The notes under the pieces are model-generated. The model saw only the letters and a program-made list of their open reading frames with translations. It ran no database searches and was not told where the DNA came from. The position numbers were made by a program, and so were the translations under genes. A stretch of 64,000 bases of DNA, taken from contig NC_064838.1 in NCBI RefSeq assembly GCF_024166365.1, positions 76,028,001 through 76,092,000 of the forward strand, in the 5' to 3' direction. Shown piece by piece: positions 10,866-23,497 of the stretch (its first letter is position 1; every line of letters begins with the position of its first letter). This DNA comes from Elephas maximus indicus (taxonomy: Eukaryota > Chordata > Mammalia > Proboscidea > Elephantidae).

Positions 10866-11050
10866 CCTAGCTAAGCAGTTCTTGTGGTACAGTAGGCAAC
10901 CCCTTAGCTGTTGACATAAAGTGTGGTGGTTCAAAGCCACCACCTACTCCACTTCAGAAAGTTGTAGCGGTCTGCTTTCCTTACAAACATCACAAATCTG
11001 GAAATCTTCTGAGTCCAAACTCAGGGGATGGCAATGGTTTTTGTTGTTGT
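10866..11050 (+). mobile_element. AfroSINE, old copy at the head of unit B
   Basis: A degenerate tRNA-like head ('cttgtggtacagtaggcaacc') is followed by a body with 'ggtctgctttccttacaaacatcac' and a TTG-rich tail. It is paralogous to 1268-1452 and 19684-19860. Confidence 0.7.
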
Positions 11051-12214
11051 TTGTTGCTGTTGTTGTTTTCTTAAGAATCATTGATTCCTAGCTAAAAGAG
11101 ATTTCCCAGCATCCAATGTAGTTAGGTGTGATCATGTAAACAAATTATGGTGAATAAAATGTAAATGAAAGTGGTATATTAAATGGTAATTCTGTAAATG
11201 TGGAATTGTGGTGGGAATTCCGGCAGCCATCTTGGACTATGAGGATGTGTGTTAAGGTTAGTGGAAAAGCAAGATTGAAGGATCCTAAAACCCTAATATT
11301 GTAGAGTTGTAATAGCAGCCCCATACTACTTGGCTCAGACTTCCTATATGTAAGAGGTAAATAAATTTCCAACTTGTTTAAGTTACTGCTAAAAAATAAA
11401 GTAATATCAGAATCTACATCGTCTATTACAGTTATGAGTTGTTCTGTTCATTAATGATGCAATATTCCATGTTCATTTGTTCTCACAAATTTCTTATGTT
11501 CTATAGGATCTCTGAATTAGTTCACATTAAATAGCCTTTACCCATTAAACATGTTATTTAACAGCTCAATGTCTGACTTTTTTTTTCTTTTGACATCCTG
11601 ACATCTGAAACAAATCTTGGTCGTACTGTTTTGTTATGGAGACTTGATGTTACTAATACTATCTGGTAAATTATATGATTACCTCTGTATTAGAATTTGA
11701 AAAATTCTCAACTGTTTATGATACTGAGGTTTAGAAAAGTTGGAATTGAAAGGTGCTTCAATTTGAAGAAAGGTATCTGCTTAAAAAATTACTACAAGCA
11801 TCAAACTTAATGGGAAACATTGATGTACTTTCTCCCTATTTCAATAATTTAAATTATCAAAAGAGAATTTCCAGACTCCTACAGCTATTTTTTACAGCTG
11901 TATCTATCAATCTGACAACATCCATTCACTTACATGCTGCCTTTTAAGTGCTACTGTAAGTGAAGTATCTGTAACCCGTATCAAAGACAACCAGTCTTTC
12001 TTTACTTTTACATGGGAACTCATTTCCTCACTGCTTGCACAAGGATGCTAGCCTAAGGATCTCTTCTGACTCTTATTTCATCCATGTTTCCCTCTCTACT
12101 GGATCACTTACGTCATCAAAGAAGCAATCCATTACCTCTGTCATTGTTAAGAATATTTTTTTGACTCCGCTTCCTTTGTATCTAATACTCCATTTCATTC
12201 TCTCTCCTTGGAAG

Positions 12215-13195
12215 GAAAAATAAATGGGGTCTCTAAATGCCCGGCCCTGATTTCTCTCCTTCCAATCTCCTTAAACTCCCTTCAGTCACATGTAAATAAC
12301 TAGAACTATCTGAAAATCCTCTCTTCAAGGTCACCACAGACCTCTGCATCATTAAATTAAACAGCAGTTTTTCATTTCTCATCTTATTACATCCTTTTAC
12401 ATCTTTTAACCCAGTTGCTCTATTCACTCTTCATTTACATAATCTCTTACATGACCAAGGTTCCCAAATTAATATTGCCAGCCCAGGCTTCTTCTTTGAG
12501 GTTGAGATCTGGACATCCAACTGCTTCCATGGTATTTCCATCTAAACGACAAGTTAGTTTCTTAAACTGAGTAAATCCAAATCTGTATTTCTGGTTGTTC
12601 TGACCCAATCCCCAATCAGTCTCCACTCACATCATCCTCCATCTCTACCAATGGCTCATTTGGTTTATTTGTTTTTCTCCTTGCCCACCTCCACTCTATC
12701 AGGAAATGCTGTTAGCTTTAAACTATATCCCAAATTCAAAAACTTCTTATCATGTTTAGAGCTGTCGCTTAATTCCAAGCCATCATCCTCTTTCACCTCG
12801 GTTATTGCAAATCCCTCTTACTCAGTCTCCCTGCTTTTACCTTTGTATACAAAACCCCAGTTCTATCCTCAGCAAGGTATTCACAGTTATTCTTTACACC
12901 CATAAGTCAGATCATGTCATGAATCTGCTTAACTGCAGTGGTGCTCAGGATAAAAGCTAAAACCTTACAATTGCTAAAGATCAGGCAGCAGTAATCTTGC
13001 TACCCTCCTACCTCTCTGAACTTCTCACTCATGGCTGATCCCTCACTGATCCTCCAGTCCATGTGGTCCCTTTCTGTTCCACTTTCTGACCAGGTATACT
13101 CTTGCCCTAGGGCCTTCACATCCACAGGCTGTTCCTTCTGTCTGGAACACTTTTCCTTCCCCTGAACTCTCTAAATGGCTTACAATCTCATTTTA
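12215..13195 (+). mobile_element. L2/CR1-clade LINE remnant, unit B
   Basis: Broken reading frames resemble the C-terminal part of an L2/CR1-type reverse transcriptase. There is an 'F/NPVD' segment near 12400, and a stretch near 12785-13000 like the usual SRLDYCNSLL...SDHVMNLL region. It ends with sequence of the type 'ctgttccttctgtctggaacac'. It is ancient and carries no intact frame. Unit C has the same element at about 21035-21990. Confidence 0.6.
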
Positions 13196-13199
13196 CATT

Positions 13200-14230
13200 C
13201 ACAGATCTGAAGAACTGATACTTTATATGAAACTACCCTTGGACCTGGACAAGCAGAACCCTGTCCCTGCTTCCATGCTTTGAAGTGCCTGCTGCAAAAT
13301 GGCCAACATTCTCCAGTGCCTGTGACTGGGAAGTCTGTAGTGCCTTCTGGGTATAGCATCCCAACTTGGACATGACTTTAGGGACCCCTGACTATTTCTA
13401 CTTTTAATGTTGCTCTTCCATACTCTACCCCATTTATGGAGTCCTCCAGGAGCTCTTATTCAGCCCCAATCAAGTTATGACTGGTCCTGCGGCTGGGACC
13501 CCAGTTCAAGTTACATGGTCTGGCATGCAAATGGCTTCAGCAGGCTGGATCTTTGCTTACTTATTTTTTCCAGAGGATTACAGTAGTTTGGGTTACCAGA
13601 GTGGTGCTGACATGCTCAGTTCAGGGGACACAAGTTCAGTGCTCTGGGATAAAAATAGTCCACTGCTGATCCTTGGCCTTGGGCCCTTTGTGTGGGGCCT
13701 TATCAAGCTCTCATCTGTCTATGCTCTGACTGAGGGTGTTAAGAGTGGATGAAGACATCCTTTACCCTGAGTGTCCATCTTGATGGTACCTAACAAGATC
13801 ACCCAATCTTTCCACAGACTCCAGGGCCTGTATCAGACAGCTCTCCATGGATTTCTATCCTTGAATCACAAGGAATGTATCCAGGTCAGCTAGTTGTTCT
13901 GGTCAGGGCAAACCTCTAAAATTTTAATAAAAAGAAAGCAACCCTTGTTCTTTGTTCCCATAGGTGCTTGATGTGAAGGTGATTCTGGCCCTTAACTTTT
14001 CTGATGAATCACTTCAATTCTACATCTTTTGTGGGGTATAAATTACCCTAGAAGTAGGTAGAGTAAAATGTTTACATACTGAATGGAGTAACAAAGTGTT
14101 TAGTTTGGTCCCTTTCTGAAGTGGACTGATGGGGGATCTCCAAGTTTCCCTCAAACTTCAATCACTATGCTACATTTCATCAGAGTAAACTGATCTGTCA
14201 TTCATTCTTTTCATAGAACATGAGAAGAGA
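13200..14230. other. Unclassified block shared by units B and C
   Basis: Its homologue is at about 21990-23030. It includes an open stretch at 13477-13752, but the matching unit C sequence (about 22300-22570) is open in different pieces, so conserved coding is not supported. It may be an old transposon that I cannot classify. Confidence 0.4.
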
Positions 14231-14239
14231 AGAAAATAT

Positions 14240-14470
14240 TAAACAAACCAACAAAGCCCAGGTACTGTCAAGTTCATTCTGACTCATGGGAACCCCATGT
14301 GTGTCAGAGTAGAGCTATGCCTCATAGGGCTTTCAAGTACTAATTTTTGGGAAGTAGATGGCCAGGACCATGTTCTGAGGTGGCTCAAGGTGGACGTTAA
14401 CATCCATCCTTTTGGTTAACAGGTGTGTGCATTAACGATTTGTTCCACCCAGGGATGGAAATCAGGCTTT
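14240..14470 (-). mobile_element. AfroSINE remnant, unit B
   Basis: Plus-strand 'tcattctgactcatgggaacccc' and 'cctcatagggctttcaag' are the reverse complement of the SINE body. The unit C counterpart is at about 23040-23255. Confidence 0.65.
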
Positions 14471-15097
14471 TAGTTTTAAAGTCATGGAATATCAACATCA
14501 GGTATGTAGAGAAAAAGGTAACATTTGGATTAATCTACACAGTTTTGCATATTTGTATATGAAATATGTCATTCCTTAATAAGCACTCATTTCTACCCCA
14601 GCCCAAGAACAGCACATGCTGTCCTCATGTATAGATGCTGTGCCTGATCCCAGAACTGAGCTCTTGCATTTAGTAAGAACATAGGCATTTCCATTCCAGC
14701 ATACACATTGTTATATTCCTGAACAGAAAGGGAAGTGGAAACATCTTCACATAGAATCTCAAGAGTAGTTATTAAAAGAAGGAGATTAAAAAAAAAAAAA
14801 TTCCCAATTGATTTGGGACCTCGCGATGCTGCCAATGCTTAAGTACTTCAAACCACATAAAAGTGCCTGGGATAATCATGCTGACTGAAATTTTTCAAAC
14901 CCCCAGGGGCAACTGAGATCCGTTCTACAGGTTCATGTTGTCTCAGGGAAACCATTTTAATTTCCAGTTGGAAATAAAGGAGGAGACCTTTGCTTCTCTG
15001 TGTTTTGTTCCATGACACCAAATTTGAAACAGCACTTGAGAAGCAATGGGGAACATTCTCTGCCTTGTGAACTTGTGAGACTTTCTCTCTCTCTTAG

Positions 15098-15214
15098 ATG
15101 TAGAAACAAGACTTGGAAATGCCATTCACATTTTATCCAGCCACTGAATGGACTTTTCTCCACAAAGAATAGGAGATTGGCAACACCAGAATTTTCAAAA
15201 AAAAATGATATATG
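15098..15214 (+). other. Exon-like segment, unit B
   Basis: The same 117 bp as in unit A, with pyrimidine tract and AG before it ('ctctctctcttag|atg') and GT after it ('tatg|gtgaga'). It has stops in the frame that is open in unit C. It lies about 3.1 kb before the predicted acceptor of OR copy B. Confidence 0.35.
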
Positions 15215-15869
15215 GTGAGATTTATAATTCACATTTTTGCATTTTCAGAATTATTTAATCATTAATATAAATTAGCATCAATTAATTTTCAGACAACTTG
15301 ATTTTCTTTGTATAAAGAAGCTGCCTGAAGTAAGAGTGGACTCATGTGGGTTTCACAGATACTAAGGGATTACAAAGGTTATTTAAAAGTGCTATGCATT
15401 AAAAAAAAAAAAAATTGGCATATCTACACTGTGACCAAAAAAAATAATTTCCGTTTTTAAAGTAATAAAGAAAGAGTCAAAGAGTTTATCATTAAAAGCA
15501 CTTGTCAGCCCTGTTCATGGTAAAAGGGGAATTAAGTGTAAGTAAAAATGTTGACAATTCTTCTTTGTGTCAGTGGTCTGGGGTCTTGATCTCCTGTTGA
15601 ATGTATTTATGTGTATTGTGTTATCTGATTCTATCAATAGGCATTCTTATTAGCTCACTTTTCAGAGGTGGAAACCAAGGATTTGAAGTAACCTGTTCCA
15701 TGAGGCATAACTAAATAGAAGAGCTTGGATTTGAACCCAAGCCTGTATGAGTCTGGAGTTGATGTTCTTACTTATTTCACTTCATTGTCTCTCTTACTTT
15801 TGTCCTAGGCTAAACTGACCACTGTTGAATCCTACATCTGTTGTAGAGTGATAACTTTCACTAAAGCCT

Positions 15870-16450
15870 TCTGCAACAGAGTTTTTTTTTGTTGTGACAT
15901 ATCAGAAAACAAAAAAGGATATTGGCTGCAAGCACTCAGGCTACTAACAAACCAAAATCTGAAGAAGGATAATCAATAAGTGCTTTTTATACAGTTTTGA
16001 CAGGTGCTGATTCATCATGAGTTATAGTGATTCTAGGGGTTCTTCACAGCCATTGGTATAATTGCCTACAAGAAAATTACTTAGAGACTATCTTTGTTTT
16101 AAGGAAATAAAAAGAACTATTTGTTTTAAGATCATGATTGAGTGACCTTTTCTTGTTTATCTTTTCTAACAGTTTGGTCTGTTGGCTCAGGGGTCCAGGA
16201 TCTGTCATATGATAATTGCTTTCTGTGATGTGGGCTATGTGTGATATTGGGTAGATCTCTAACTCACTTCCTGGGGTAAATTGTCACTTAGTTTTGGTAG
16301 GCACTTCCACAGTCCATCGAACAAGTTAGAGCACTCAGTCCTCCTCTTTTGGTACAGTTTCTTAGTGTCTGAAGCCCTGTGAATCCTGAGAAACAAATTG
16401 GCCTGTTGTGGTTATGGCCTTCTGTGGTTAGGTTAACCCTTTATTCTACT
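15870..16450 (-). mobile_element. LTR-like promoter block, unit B (minus strand)
   Basis: Paralogue of 6985-7585. The minus-strand TATA-like motif is conserved (plus-strand near 15984-15991). It differs from unit A by several small substitutions and indels between the TATA and CCAAT parts. Confidence 0.5.
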
Positions 16451-16454
16451 GATA

Positions 16455-18230
16455 ATCTTTATATTTTAATACATGTTTGTTGACAAATCCAATGACTCTT
16501 TTGGGTTGGTTTTATATTTTTTGTTTGTTTCTGGGTAACAGCTTGCAGCTGGATATGGAGTTAACAGTGCTGGCACAATTTAGGATTGCCTAGGTCCCTG
16601 GGAACATAAGGAAAATGGTTGTTTAAAAGCAAACAAACAGATGACATTAAACTGTAAAATTGTATATTCATTAGTTTTATTTGTCAATTCTAAGTGGCAT
16701 TCAACAAAATCAGTTTACTGATATAAGCCCCACAAGTATTTTATTCATCTCTTTTGCAAACATATAATTATGTAAATGATTTGAGTGATAAATTTCTATT
16801 ATAGGTACAAACAAGGACATGCTCATCCTTCAGTGCTGTGTCTACCTGTGGAAAATGAAGTCAGAAGTTGAAATAACTATCTGGTTGAATCATGGAAATG
16901 CTTTCTATGGGGAAAGCAGCTGGTTTATTGAGTGAGATAATAATAACCACAGTTTGCAACAGTTCTTTGGGATAACCAACGCTTTCACATTTTCAAAATT
17001 GGCCCTCATCATAGTCTTGTCAGATGCTTTGGTAAGCAATGTATTTACTATTTTACAACAACATTATATAATTTTGAAATGAATATACCTTGAGGAGTTG
17101 CACTTGATCATGTTAGGTCACCTTGTTTAAACAATTGGTTAAGAATTAATAAAGTCTTCAGACTGGCTTATGTTGAATATGTTGTTTCTATTCTTCACTT
17201 CCATGGTTGTTGCCCTTTGTACATGTATTTGATATTTATTTATATGGTAGGGCCATTACCTTCTGATTATAAATCATGTGGAGTTTCTTTTCCCTGAGGT
17301 GTCTGATTTAAACATGAATAAATGAATCAGAATGTTTTAACCTTGAGAGCTGTGTGGAGACTGTACAAAGGCCATCCTTGCTCTGAAGTTCTCCCAGAAA
17401 AGAAACATTCTCACTGCTTGTTATTGATCCAGTGGAATGGACTTTGACTTTGGAGCCAGAACATCCCAGATACACCTTTTGTTAATTTTTTAACTTAACC
17501 TCCCAAATTAGGGGTAATAAAATCTAATATGGACTGTATCCTAGAAACTAGGCACTGAGCAATTGCTTTCCTTGTGTTATTTCACTTAGTCAACAACACA
17601 ACATTTTAAAGTAGGTATTATTATTTTTGTCAGTTTCAGTGTTCATTTTAAAATGATAATTAAAAAAAAACACTTAATATATACTCATTTTCTTTAAGCA
17701 TACAGTTAGGCACTTTTTCCATTGGTCTTTATTTTTTAAATGGAATGAAGTACTTCATCTTAAAGGCCCCGTTCAGCTCAAACTTTTAAAGAAACATTTG
17801 GGGGAGTGGGCATGGCTTCCAAAGGTCTCTTAAAATACACGTTATCTGTTCTTTTATTTTTAGATAAGGCAGTCTCCTGGGGAGAGATGCATTTCCCATG
17901 CAAGTCATCCTGGTTCCCATGCCATGTCAAGGGGAGGCATAACTAATACATTATAGTCCTCCTTTCCTCAGAGCTTGGATGTGCTTCAGAATCCTCCTCA
18001 ACATTTCACTCTAGGTAGCCACTCCTAACAAGTCAAAGCTGGCACCCACTTTAAAAACTATTTGTCATCCTTACCACATATGAATGTTTCCATTCTCACA
18101 TATTGAAACTCTGGCTGTTTTAAAGGGTTTAACCTCAGCTCTGGCTCATAGCTCAAGAAATTTCTTTTTTTGTATTTTTAACAACAACAAAGGACTTAAA
18201 ATAATTTTGCTTATGGATTCACCAACACTT
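16455..18230. other. Non-coding upstream region of OR copy B
   Basis: This is homologous to 7590-9420. The TG/TA tract of unit A is shortened here. A MIR-like fragment lies near 17530-17635. No gene is supported. Confidence 0.5.
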
Positions 18231-18287
18231 TGATGACTATGCTAATATCATAAACTCACTTGAGACAAACATCTTTCTCATAATTTC

Positions 18288-18290
18288 AGA
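18288..18290 (+). promoter_or_regulatory. Predicted splice acceptor before the OR coding exon, copy B
   Basis: 'tttctcataatttcag|att' lies 45 bases before the ATG, the same spacing as in copy A. Confidence 0.55.
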
Positions 18291-18334
18291 TTCTACATGG
18301 TCACTGTGGTAGCTTCCACCTTTTCCTCTGAAAT

Positions 18335-19270
18335 ATGCAAAACCAAAGCTTCGTAACTGAGTTCGTCCTCTTGGGTCTTTCATGGAATCCAAGTGTTCAA
18401 AAAATAGAATTTGTTGTATTTTTGTTCTGCTACGTGGCAACTGTTGGGGGCAATTTGCTAGTTGTGGTGACCATTGTCAGCAGTCCGAAACTCCTGGGAT
18501 CCCCGATGTACTTCTTTCTGGCCTTCCTGTCCTTCCTGGATGCCTGCTATTCCTCTGCATTTGCACCAAAGATGATTGTGGACTCCCTCTATGAGAAGAA
18601 AACCATCTCCTTCAAGGGCTGTATGACCCAGGTCTTTGCTGATCACTTCTTTGCTGGAGTGGAGGTGATTATCCTCGCCGTCATGGCCTATGACTGCTAT
18701 GTGGCCATTTGCAAGCCATTGCACTACCCCTCTATCATGAACTGGAGGCTCTGTGGTATCCTGACGGGGGTAGCCTGGACAGGCGGCTTCTTACGTTCTG
18801 TGATACAAATTGTCTTCATTTTCCAGCTGCCCTTCTGTGGCCCCAATGTTATCGATCACTTCCTATGTGATTTGTACCCATTATTGAAGCTTGCCTGCAC
18901 TGACACTCACATCCTTAGCGTTTTGGTTGTTGGCAGTAGTGGGTTTATCTGCATCATAATCTTCTCCTTGTTGCTCATCTCCTATTGTGTCATCTTGCTC
19001 TCACTAAGAACTCATAGCTCTGAAGGATGGCGGAAAGCTCTCTCCACCTGTGGATCTCACATTGCTGTCGTGGTTTTATTCTTTGTCCCATGCATAATTG
19101 TGTATGCCAGACCTCCATCTGCTTTCTCCTTCGATAAGATGGTGGCCATAGTTTACACCTTTGTAACTCCCTTGCTCAATCTTTTGATTTATACTTTCAG
19201 GAATAAGGAAGTGAAAAATGCCATGAGGAAATTGTGGACCAAGTTGGTGGTGGTTTCCGATGAAAAATAA
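18335..19270 (+). CDS. Olfactory receptor, class II family 4 (4C-like), copy B with altered signature motifs
   Basis: This is a 311-residue uninterrupted frame. By my manual alignment it differs from copy A at about 25 residues and about 46 nucleotides, so about 95 percent nucleotide identity. It keeps N3-Q-S, the GN in TM1 (G39, N40), PMYFFL, C96 and C178, and KALSTCGSH. Two hallmark residues are changed. The DRY motif at 120-122 reads DCY, and the TM7 motif at 282-286 reads NLLIY instead of NPLIY. In class A receptors these positions control G-protein coupling and TM7 geometry. The gene is intact at the frame level, but its function is doubtful. It may be an early pseudogene or a receptor with altered coupling. 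Confidence 0.9.
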   Translation: MQNQSFVTEFVLLGLSWNPSVQKIEFVVFLFCYVATVGGNLLVVVTIVSSPKLLGSPMYFFLAFLSFLDACYSSAFAPKMIVDSLYEKKTISFKGCMTQVFADHFFAGVEVIILAVMAYDCYVAICKPLHYPSIMNWRLCGILTGVAWTGGFLRSVIQIVFIFQLPFCGPNVIDHFLCDLYPLLKLACTDTHILSVLVVGSSGFICIIIFSLLLISYCVILLSLRTHSSEGWRKALSTCGSHIAVVVLFFVPCIIVYARPPSAFSFDKMVAIVYTFVTPLLNLLIYTFRNKEVKNAMRKLWTKLVVVSDEK

Positions 19271-19680
19271 AACATTAAACTTAAAAAAATTAAATTTCAA
19301 TAGGAAAGAAATCAAAATGGGCTTGACCAAATACTTTATAGGGGCTGGAACCTGTATTGCTGAATGTAATGTAATGCAACAGAAAAATACTAATGGGTAG
19401 GGCAGGAAATGCTATTTCCACCCTCAGGTCACTCATATCTTGGAGTTGGCAGCTCAGTATCGTCTTAGGGAATCTGAGGAGAGTTGAATTTTATGTTTGT
19501 TTAGAACATAATAATGAAAAGAATTCACTAAAAGACAGGGATCAGATTATTAAGCTTCTTGCCATTCAAGCCATACTTTGAAAAACCTTTATGGAAAGAA
19601 GGAAAAAAATATCAGGAATAGGAACTTTCTGAAGCTATTTTAACTGAAAAAAAAAGTTTACTTTTAGAATACTGATCCTA
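19271..19680. other. 3' flank of OR copy B
   Basis: It is homologous to 10458-10860. A 62-codon open stretch here is not conserved as a frame in unit A, so I do not call it. Confidence 0.45.
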
Positions 19681-19683
19681 GTT

Positions 19684-19860
19684 GAGCAGCCCTGGTGGCA
19701 CTGTAAGTAAGCCCTTGGCTGCTGATGTAAGGAGCGTTTGTTCGAAACCATCTCCTGCTCTACAGCAGAAAGATGTGGCAGTTTGCTTTCCTTATAAAGA
19801 TCACAAATCTGAAAACTTTTCCAGTCAGGATTCAAGGGATGGCAATGTTTGTTTCTTTCT
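19684..19860 (+). mobile_element. AfroSINE, old copy at the head of unit C
   Basis: The head 'gcagccctggtggcactgtaag' is better preserved than in units A and B. Body and tail match the paralogues at 1268 and 10866. Confidence 0.72.
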
Positions 19861-21034
19861 TTGTTTTTTTAAGGCACATTTCTTCCTAGCTAAAAGACAT
19901 TTCCCAGCATCCAATGTAGTTAGGTGTGGCCACGTGAGGAATTATGGCCAATAAAATATAAATGAAGGTGGTATATTAAATGATAATTCTGTGATTGTGG
20001 AATCGTTGTGGGAATTCAGGCAGCCATTTTGGACCCTGAGGATGTGTGTTATGGTTAGTGGAAAAGCAAGACTGAAGGATTCCATATCCCTAACACAGAG
20101 TTGTAATACCAGCCCCATACTACTTGGCTCAAACTTCATTTATGTAAGACAGAACTAAATTTCCAACTTGTTTAAGTCACTGCTAAAAAATAAAGTAATA
20201 TCAGAATCTATATCATCTATTACATTTATGAACTGTTCTGTTCATTAATGCTGATATTCCCTGTTAATTAGTTAGATCTCACAAATTTCATATCATTCTG
20301 TGGGATCCCCAAATTAGTTCACGTTAAATAGACTTTACTCATTAAGCATGTTATTTAACAGCTCAATGTCTGACTCTTTTTTTTTTTTTTTTTTTTTGGC
20401 ATCCTGACATCTGAAACAAATCTTGGTCTTACTTTTTTGTTATTGGGACTTCTTGTTACTAATACCAGCTGATAAGTTATATGATCACCTTTGTATTAGA
20501 ATTGGAAAAATTCACAACTCTTCATGATACTAAGCTTTAGCAAAGAAAAGAACAGAAGGATACTTTAATTTGAAGAAAGGTATCTGCCTAAAAAACTACC
20601 ACAAGTGTCAAACTTAATGGGAAACATTGATGTACTTCTTTCATATTAAATTGAGATAATTTAAACCTTCAAAAGAGAACTTCCAGACTCCTACAACTAT
20701 ATCTATCGTTCTACTAGCCTCCATTCACTTATATGCTGCCTTCTTAACTGCTGTTTTAAACAAAGTGTCTGTGACCCTTACCAAAGACAACCATTCTCTT
20801 TATTTTTGCATGGGATGTCATCTTCTCACTGCTTACACAAGGACACTTACTTGTCTAAGAATCTCTTCTGTCTTTTATTTCATATATATTTCCCTCTTTC
20901 CTGGAATAGTTACATTAACAAAGAAGCAATTTATTATCTCTCTCATCTTTAAAGAAACCTTTTTTTTTAATACACTTCCTTTTTATGTAATACCTCATTT
21001 CATTCTCCCTCTTTTGCAGCAGAACTCAAGTGGT

Positions 21035-21990
21035 CACTGTGATGCCTGTCTCCCATTTCTCTTCTTCCATTCTCTTTAAACTCCTGTCAGTCACACTTTA
21101 ATACCTAATACTATCTGCAAATCCTATTCTCAAGGACAACTCAGACCTCTGCAACATGAAACTTAATAGCAATTGCCAGTTTCTCATCTTATTAAATCTA
21201 TTAGCAGCATTTAACCCAGTTGATGTAGGCCTCTGCCTTCACATACTCTTTACATGACCAAGGTTCCCAAATTAATATCTAAGTCCCAGAATCTTCCTTG
21301 AGTTTGGAATCTGGACATCCACCTGCTTTCATGGTATCTCCATCTAAATGGCAAATAGATATCTCAAACTGAACAAACCCACAGCTGTATTCCTGGTTCT
21401 GCTGCCATCCCCAGATTGATTCCACCCATGTCATCCTTCATCTTGACTGTTGGCACATTTGATCTATTTGTATTTTCTCATTCCGCACATCCACTCTATC
21501 CAGAAATCCTGTTGGCTTTAACTTTAACATGTATCCCAAATTCAAGAACTTCTTATCATTTCCGGAGCTGTCACCTAATTCCAAGCCGTCATTGTAATCA
21601 CCTGGATTATTGCAATTACCGCCTACATAGTCTCCCTGCTTTTATCTTTGAACCCTCTACCCCAATACTCCTCCCTCAGCACAGAGAAATGATTTTAAAC
21701 CATAAATAAGATCATATCATGATTGCAATTGCACTCCATGTCATTCAGGGTAAGTTAAAACATTACAGTTACTGAAGATCAGGCAGCAGTAATCTTGCTG
21801 CTCTCCTACCTCTCTGAACTCCTCTCTCATAGACAACGCCTGACTGATCTTCCAGTCCATGTGGCCCCTTTCTGTTCCTCTTAGTGACAAGTTATGTTCT
21901 TTCCATAGGGACTGTGCATTCATAAGCTATTCCCTCTCTCTCGAACAATTATCTTTCCCCTGACTCTATAAATTGCATCAATTGTCACTT
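21035..21990 (+). mobile_element. L2/CR1-clade LINE remnant, unit C
   Basis: It is paralogous to 12215-13195. The 'ttattaaatctattagcagcatttaacccagttgat' stretch near 21190 and the 'ctggattattgcaattac' stretch near 21601 fit L2/CR1-type reverse transcriptase segments. It has no intact frame. Confidence 0.58.
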
Positions 21991-23030
21991 TATGTTCATA
22001 GATTTAGAGAATTGATATTTTAGACAGCAGCATGGTATCAAAATGACAGCAATGTGTTACCCTTAGACCTGGGCCAGCAGAAAGCTATCCTTGCTTCCAC
22101 ACTTTGGAGTGTCTTCTGAAAATTTTCTAAGCTCTCCAATGCCCAGTATTGGGAAGCTGGAGGTGCTTTCCAGACGAGGCTCCCCAACCTGGACTTGACT
22201 GCATGGGCCCCTTCCTATTTCTCCTTTTCAAGTTGCTCTTCCATACTCTAGCCCATCCACGGGGTCAACCAGCAGCCTCCATAAGCTCTTATTCAGCCCC
22301 AATGATGTTATGCCAGGTCCTGTGGCTGGGACCGTAGCTCCAGCTGGGTCATCTGGCAAGCAAATGGTTTTTGCAGGTTGGGTATTTATTTTTGTCACAG
22401 GATTGCACCACATTGGGTTACCAGAGTGGTGCTGACATGCTAAGTTTGGGTGACATAGCACATGTTCAGGGCTCTGGGATAAAAATGGTGCCCTGCTACT
22501 CCTTGGCCGTGTGCTGTGTGTGTGGGCCCTTATCAGCTCTCACCTGTCCATGCTCTGACTGAGGGTGTTGAGAGTGGGGGAAGACATTCTTTATCTTGAG
22601 TGCCACTCTTGCTGCTACCTAGCGAGATCACCCAGACCTTCCATAGGCTCCATGCCGTGACTCAGGCAGTTCCCTGGGGATTTCTGTCTGTATCACAGTA
22701 TGTGTGGTCCATATTGGTCAGTTCTTCTGGTTGAGGCAGACATCTAAAATTTTAATAAAAAAAAAAACACACATTCTTTAATCCCATGGGCAACTGATAT
22801 GAAGGTGCTTCTAGGCCTTGACTTTTCTGATGAATCACTTAAATTTTGTATCTTTTGTGGGGTACGAATAGCCATATAAATAGGCAAAGTAAAATGTTTA
22901 AAGATTACATGGAGCAACAAACTGTTTTGACCCCTTTCTGAAGTGGCCTTATGGGTCAAATCCAGGCTTCCTCTCAAACTTCTATGGATCTATCATTCAT
23001 TCTTTTCCAATTAAAGGAAAAGAGAAAAAA
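21990..23030. other. Unclassified block shared with unit B
   Basis: It is homologous to 13200-14230. Nothing codes across both copies. Confidence 0.4.
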
Positions 23031-23039
23031 TTCTTAGAA

Positions 23040-23255
23040 AACAAAAACAGTTGCTATCAAGTGTAATCTGCCTCATGGAGAACCTGTATGTGTCAGAGAA
23101 GAACTGTACATCATAGGGTTTTCAAGAACTGATTTTGTGGAAGTAGATGGCCAGGCCTTTCTTCTGAGGTGCCTAGATGTGGATTGAACTTCAAAGTTTT
23201 AGGTTAGTAGCTAAGTGTGTTAACCATTTGTTCCACTCAGAGTCAGAAACCAGGC
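23040..23255 (-). mobile_element. AfroSINE remnant, unit C
   Basis: A degenerate reverse-oriented SINE paralogous to 14240-14470. Confidence 0.55.
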
Positions 23256-23326
23256 TCTTTGTTTCAAAGTCATGGAAAATAGGGATCAGTTATTGAGAAC
23301 AAGAGATAATATTTGTATTAATTTAT

Positions 23327-23497
23327 AACCCTGGTGGCATGGTGGTTAAGTGCTATGGCTGCTAACCAAAGGGTTGGCAGTTCGAATCTGCCAGGCGCTC
23401 CTTGGAAACTCTATGGGGCAGTTCTACCCTGTCCTCTAGGGTCGCTATGAGTCGGAATTGACTCGATGGCACTGGGTTTGATTTGGTTGGTTTTTAT
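23327..23497 (+). mobile_element. AfroSINE, young copy private to unit C
   Basis: It has a well preserved head ('ccctggtggcatggtggttaag', 'ggcagttcgaatctgccagg') and body ('ggtcgctatgagtcgg') with a GGTTTG-type tail. The equivalent position in unit B (about 14535-14545) has no SINE. It is flanked by short AT-rich repeats of the 'tttata' type. Confidence 0.88.

Larger units (their letters stand above)
10862..19678. repeat. Tandem duplication unit B (complete)
   Basis: This is the most complete unit. It runs from the AfroSINE at 10866 through the L2-like block, the exon-like segment, the minus-strand LTR-like block and the intact OR copy B, to the point where the next AfroSINE copy starts unit C. 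Order and orientation match unit A, and unit C as far as it goes. The period to unit C is about 8.8 kb. Confidence 0.88.

Noticed and set aside
11753-12223. Short open frames in the shared blocks of units A, B and C
   Set aside because: The frames differ between paralogous copies and have no domain.
13477-13752. 91-codon open frame in unit B
   Set aside because: The homologous unit C sequence does not keep the same frame over its length, so there is no sign of coding constraint.
23340-23400. tRNA-like sequences (B-box 'ggttcgaatc' type) here and in the other AfroSINEs
   Set aside because: They are SINE heads derived from a tRNA. They lack a full cloverleaf and acceptor stem, so they are not tRNA genes.
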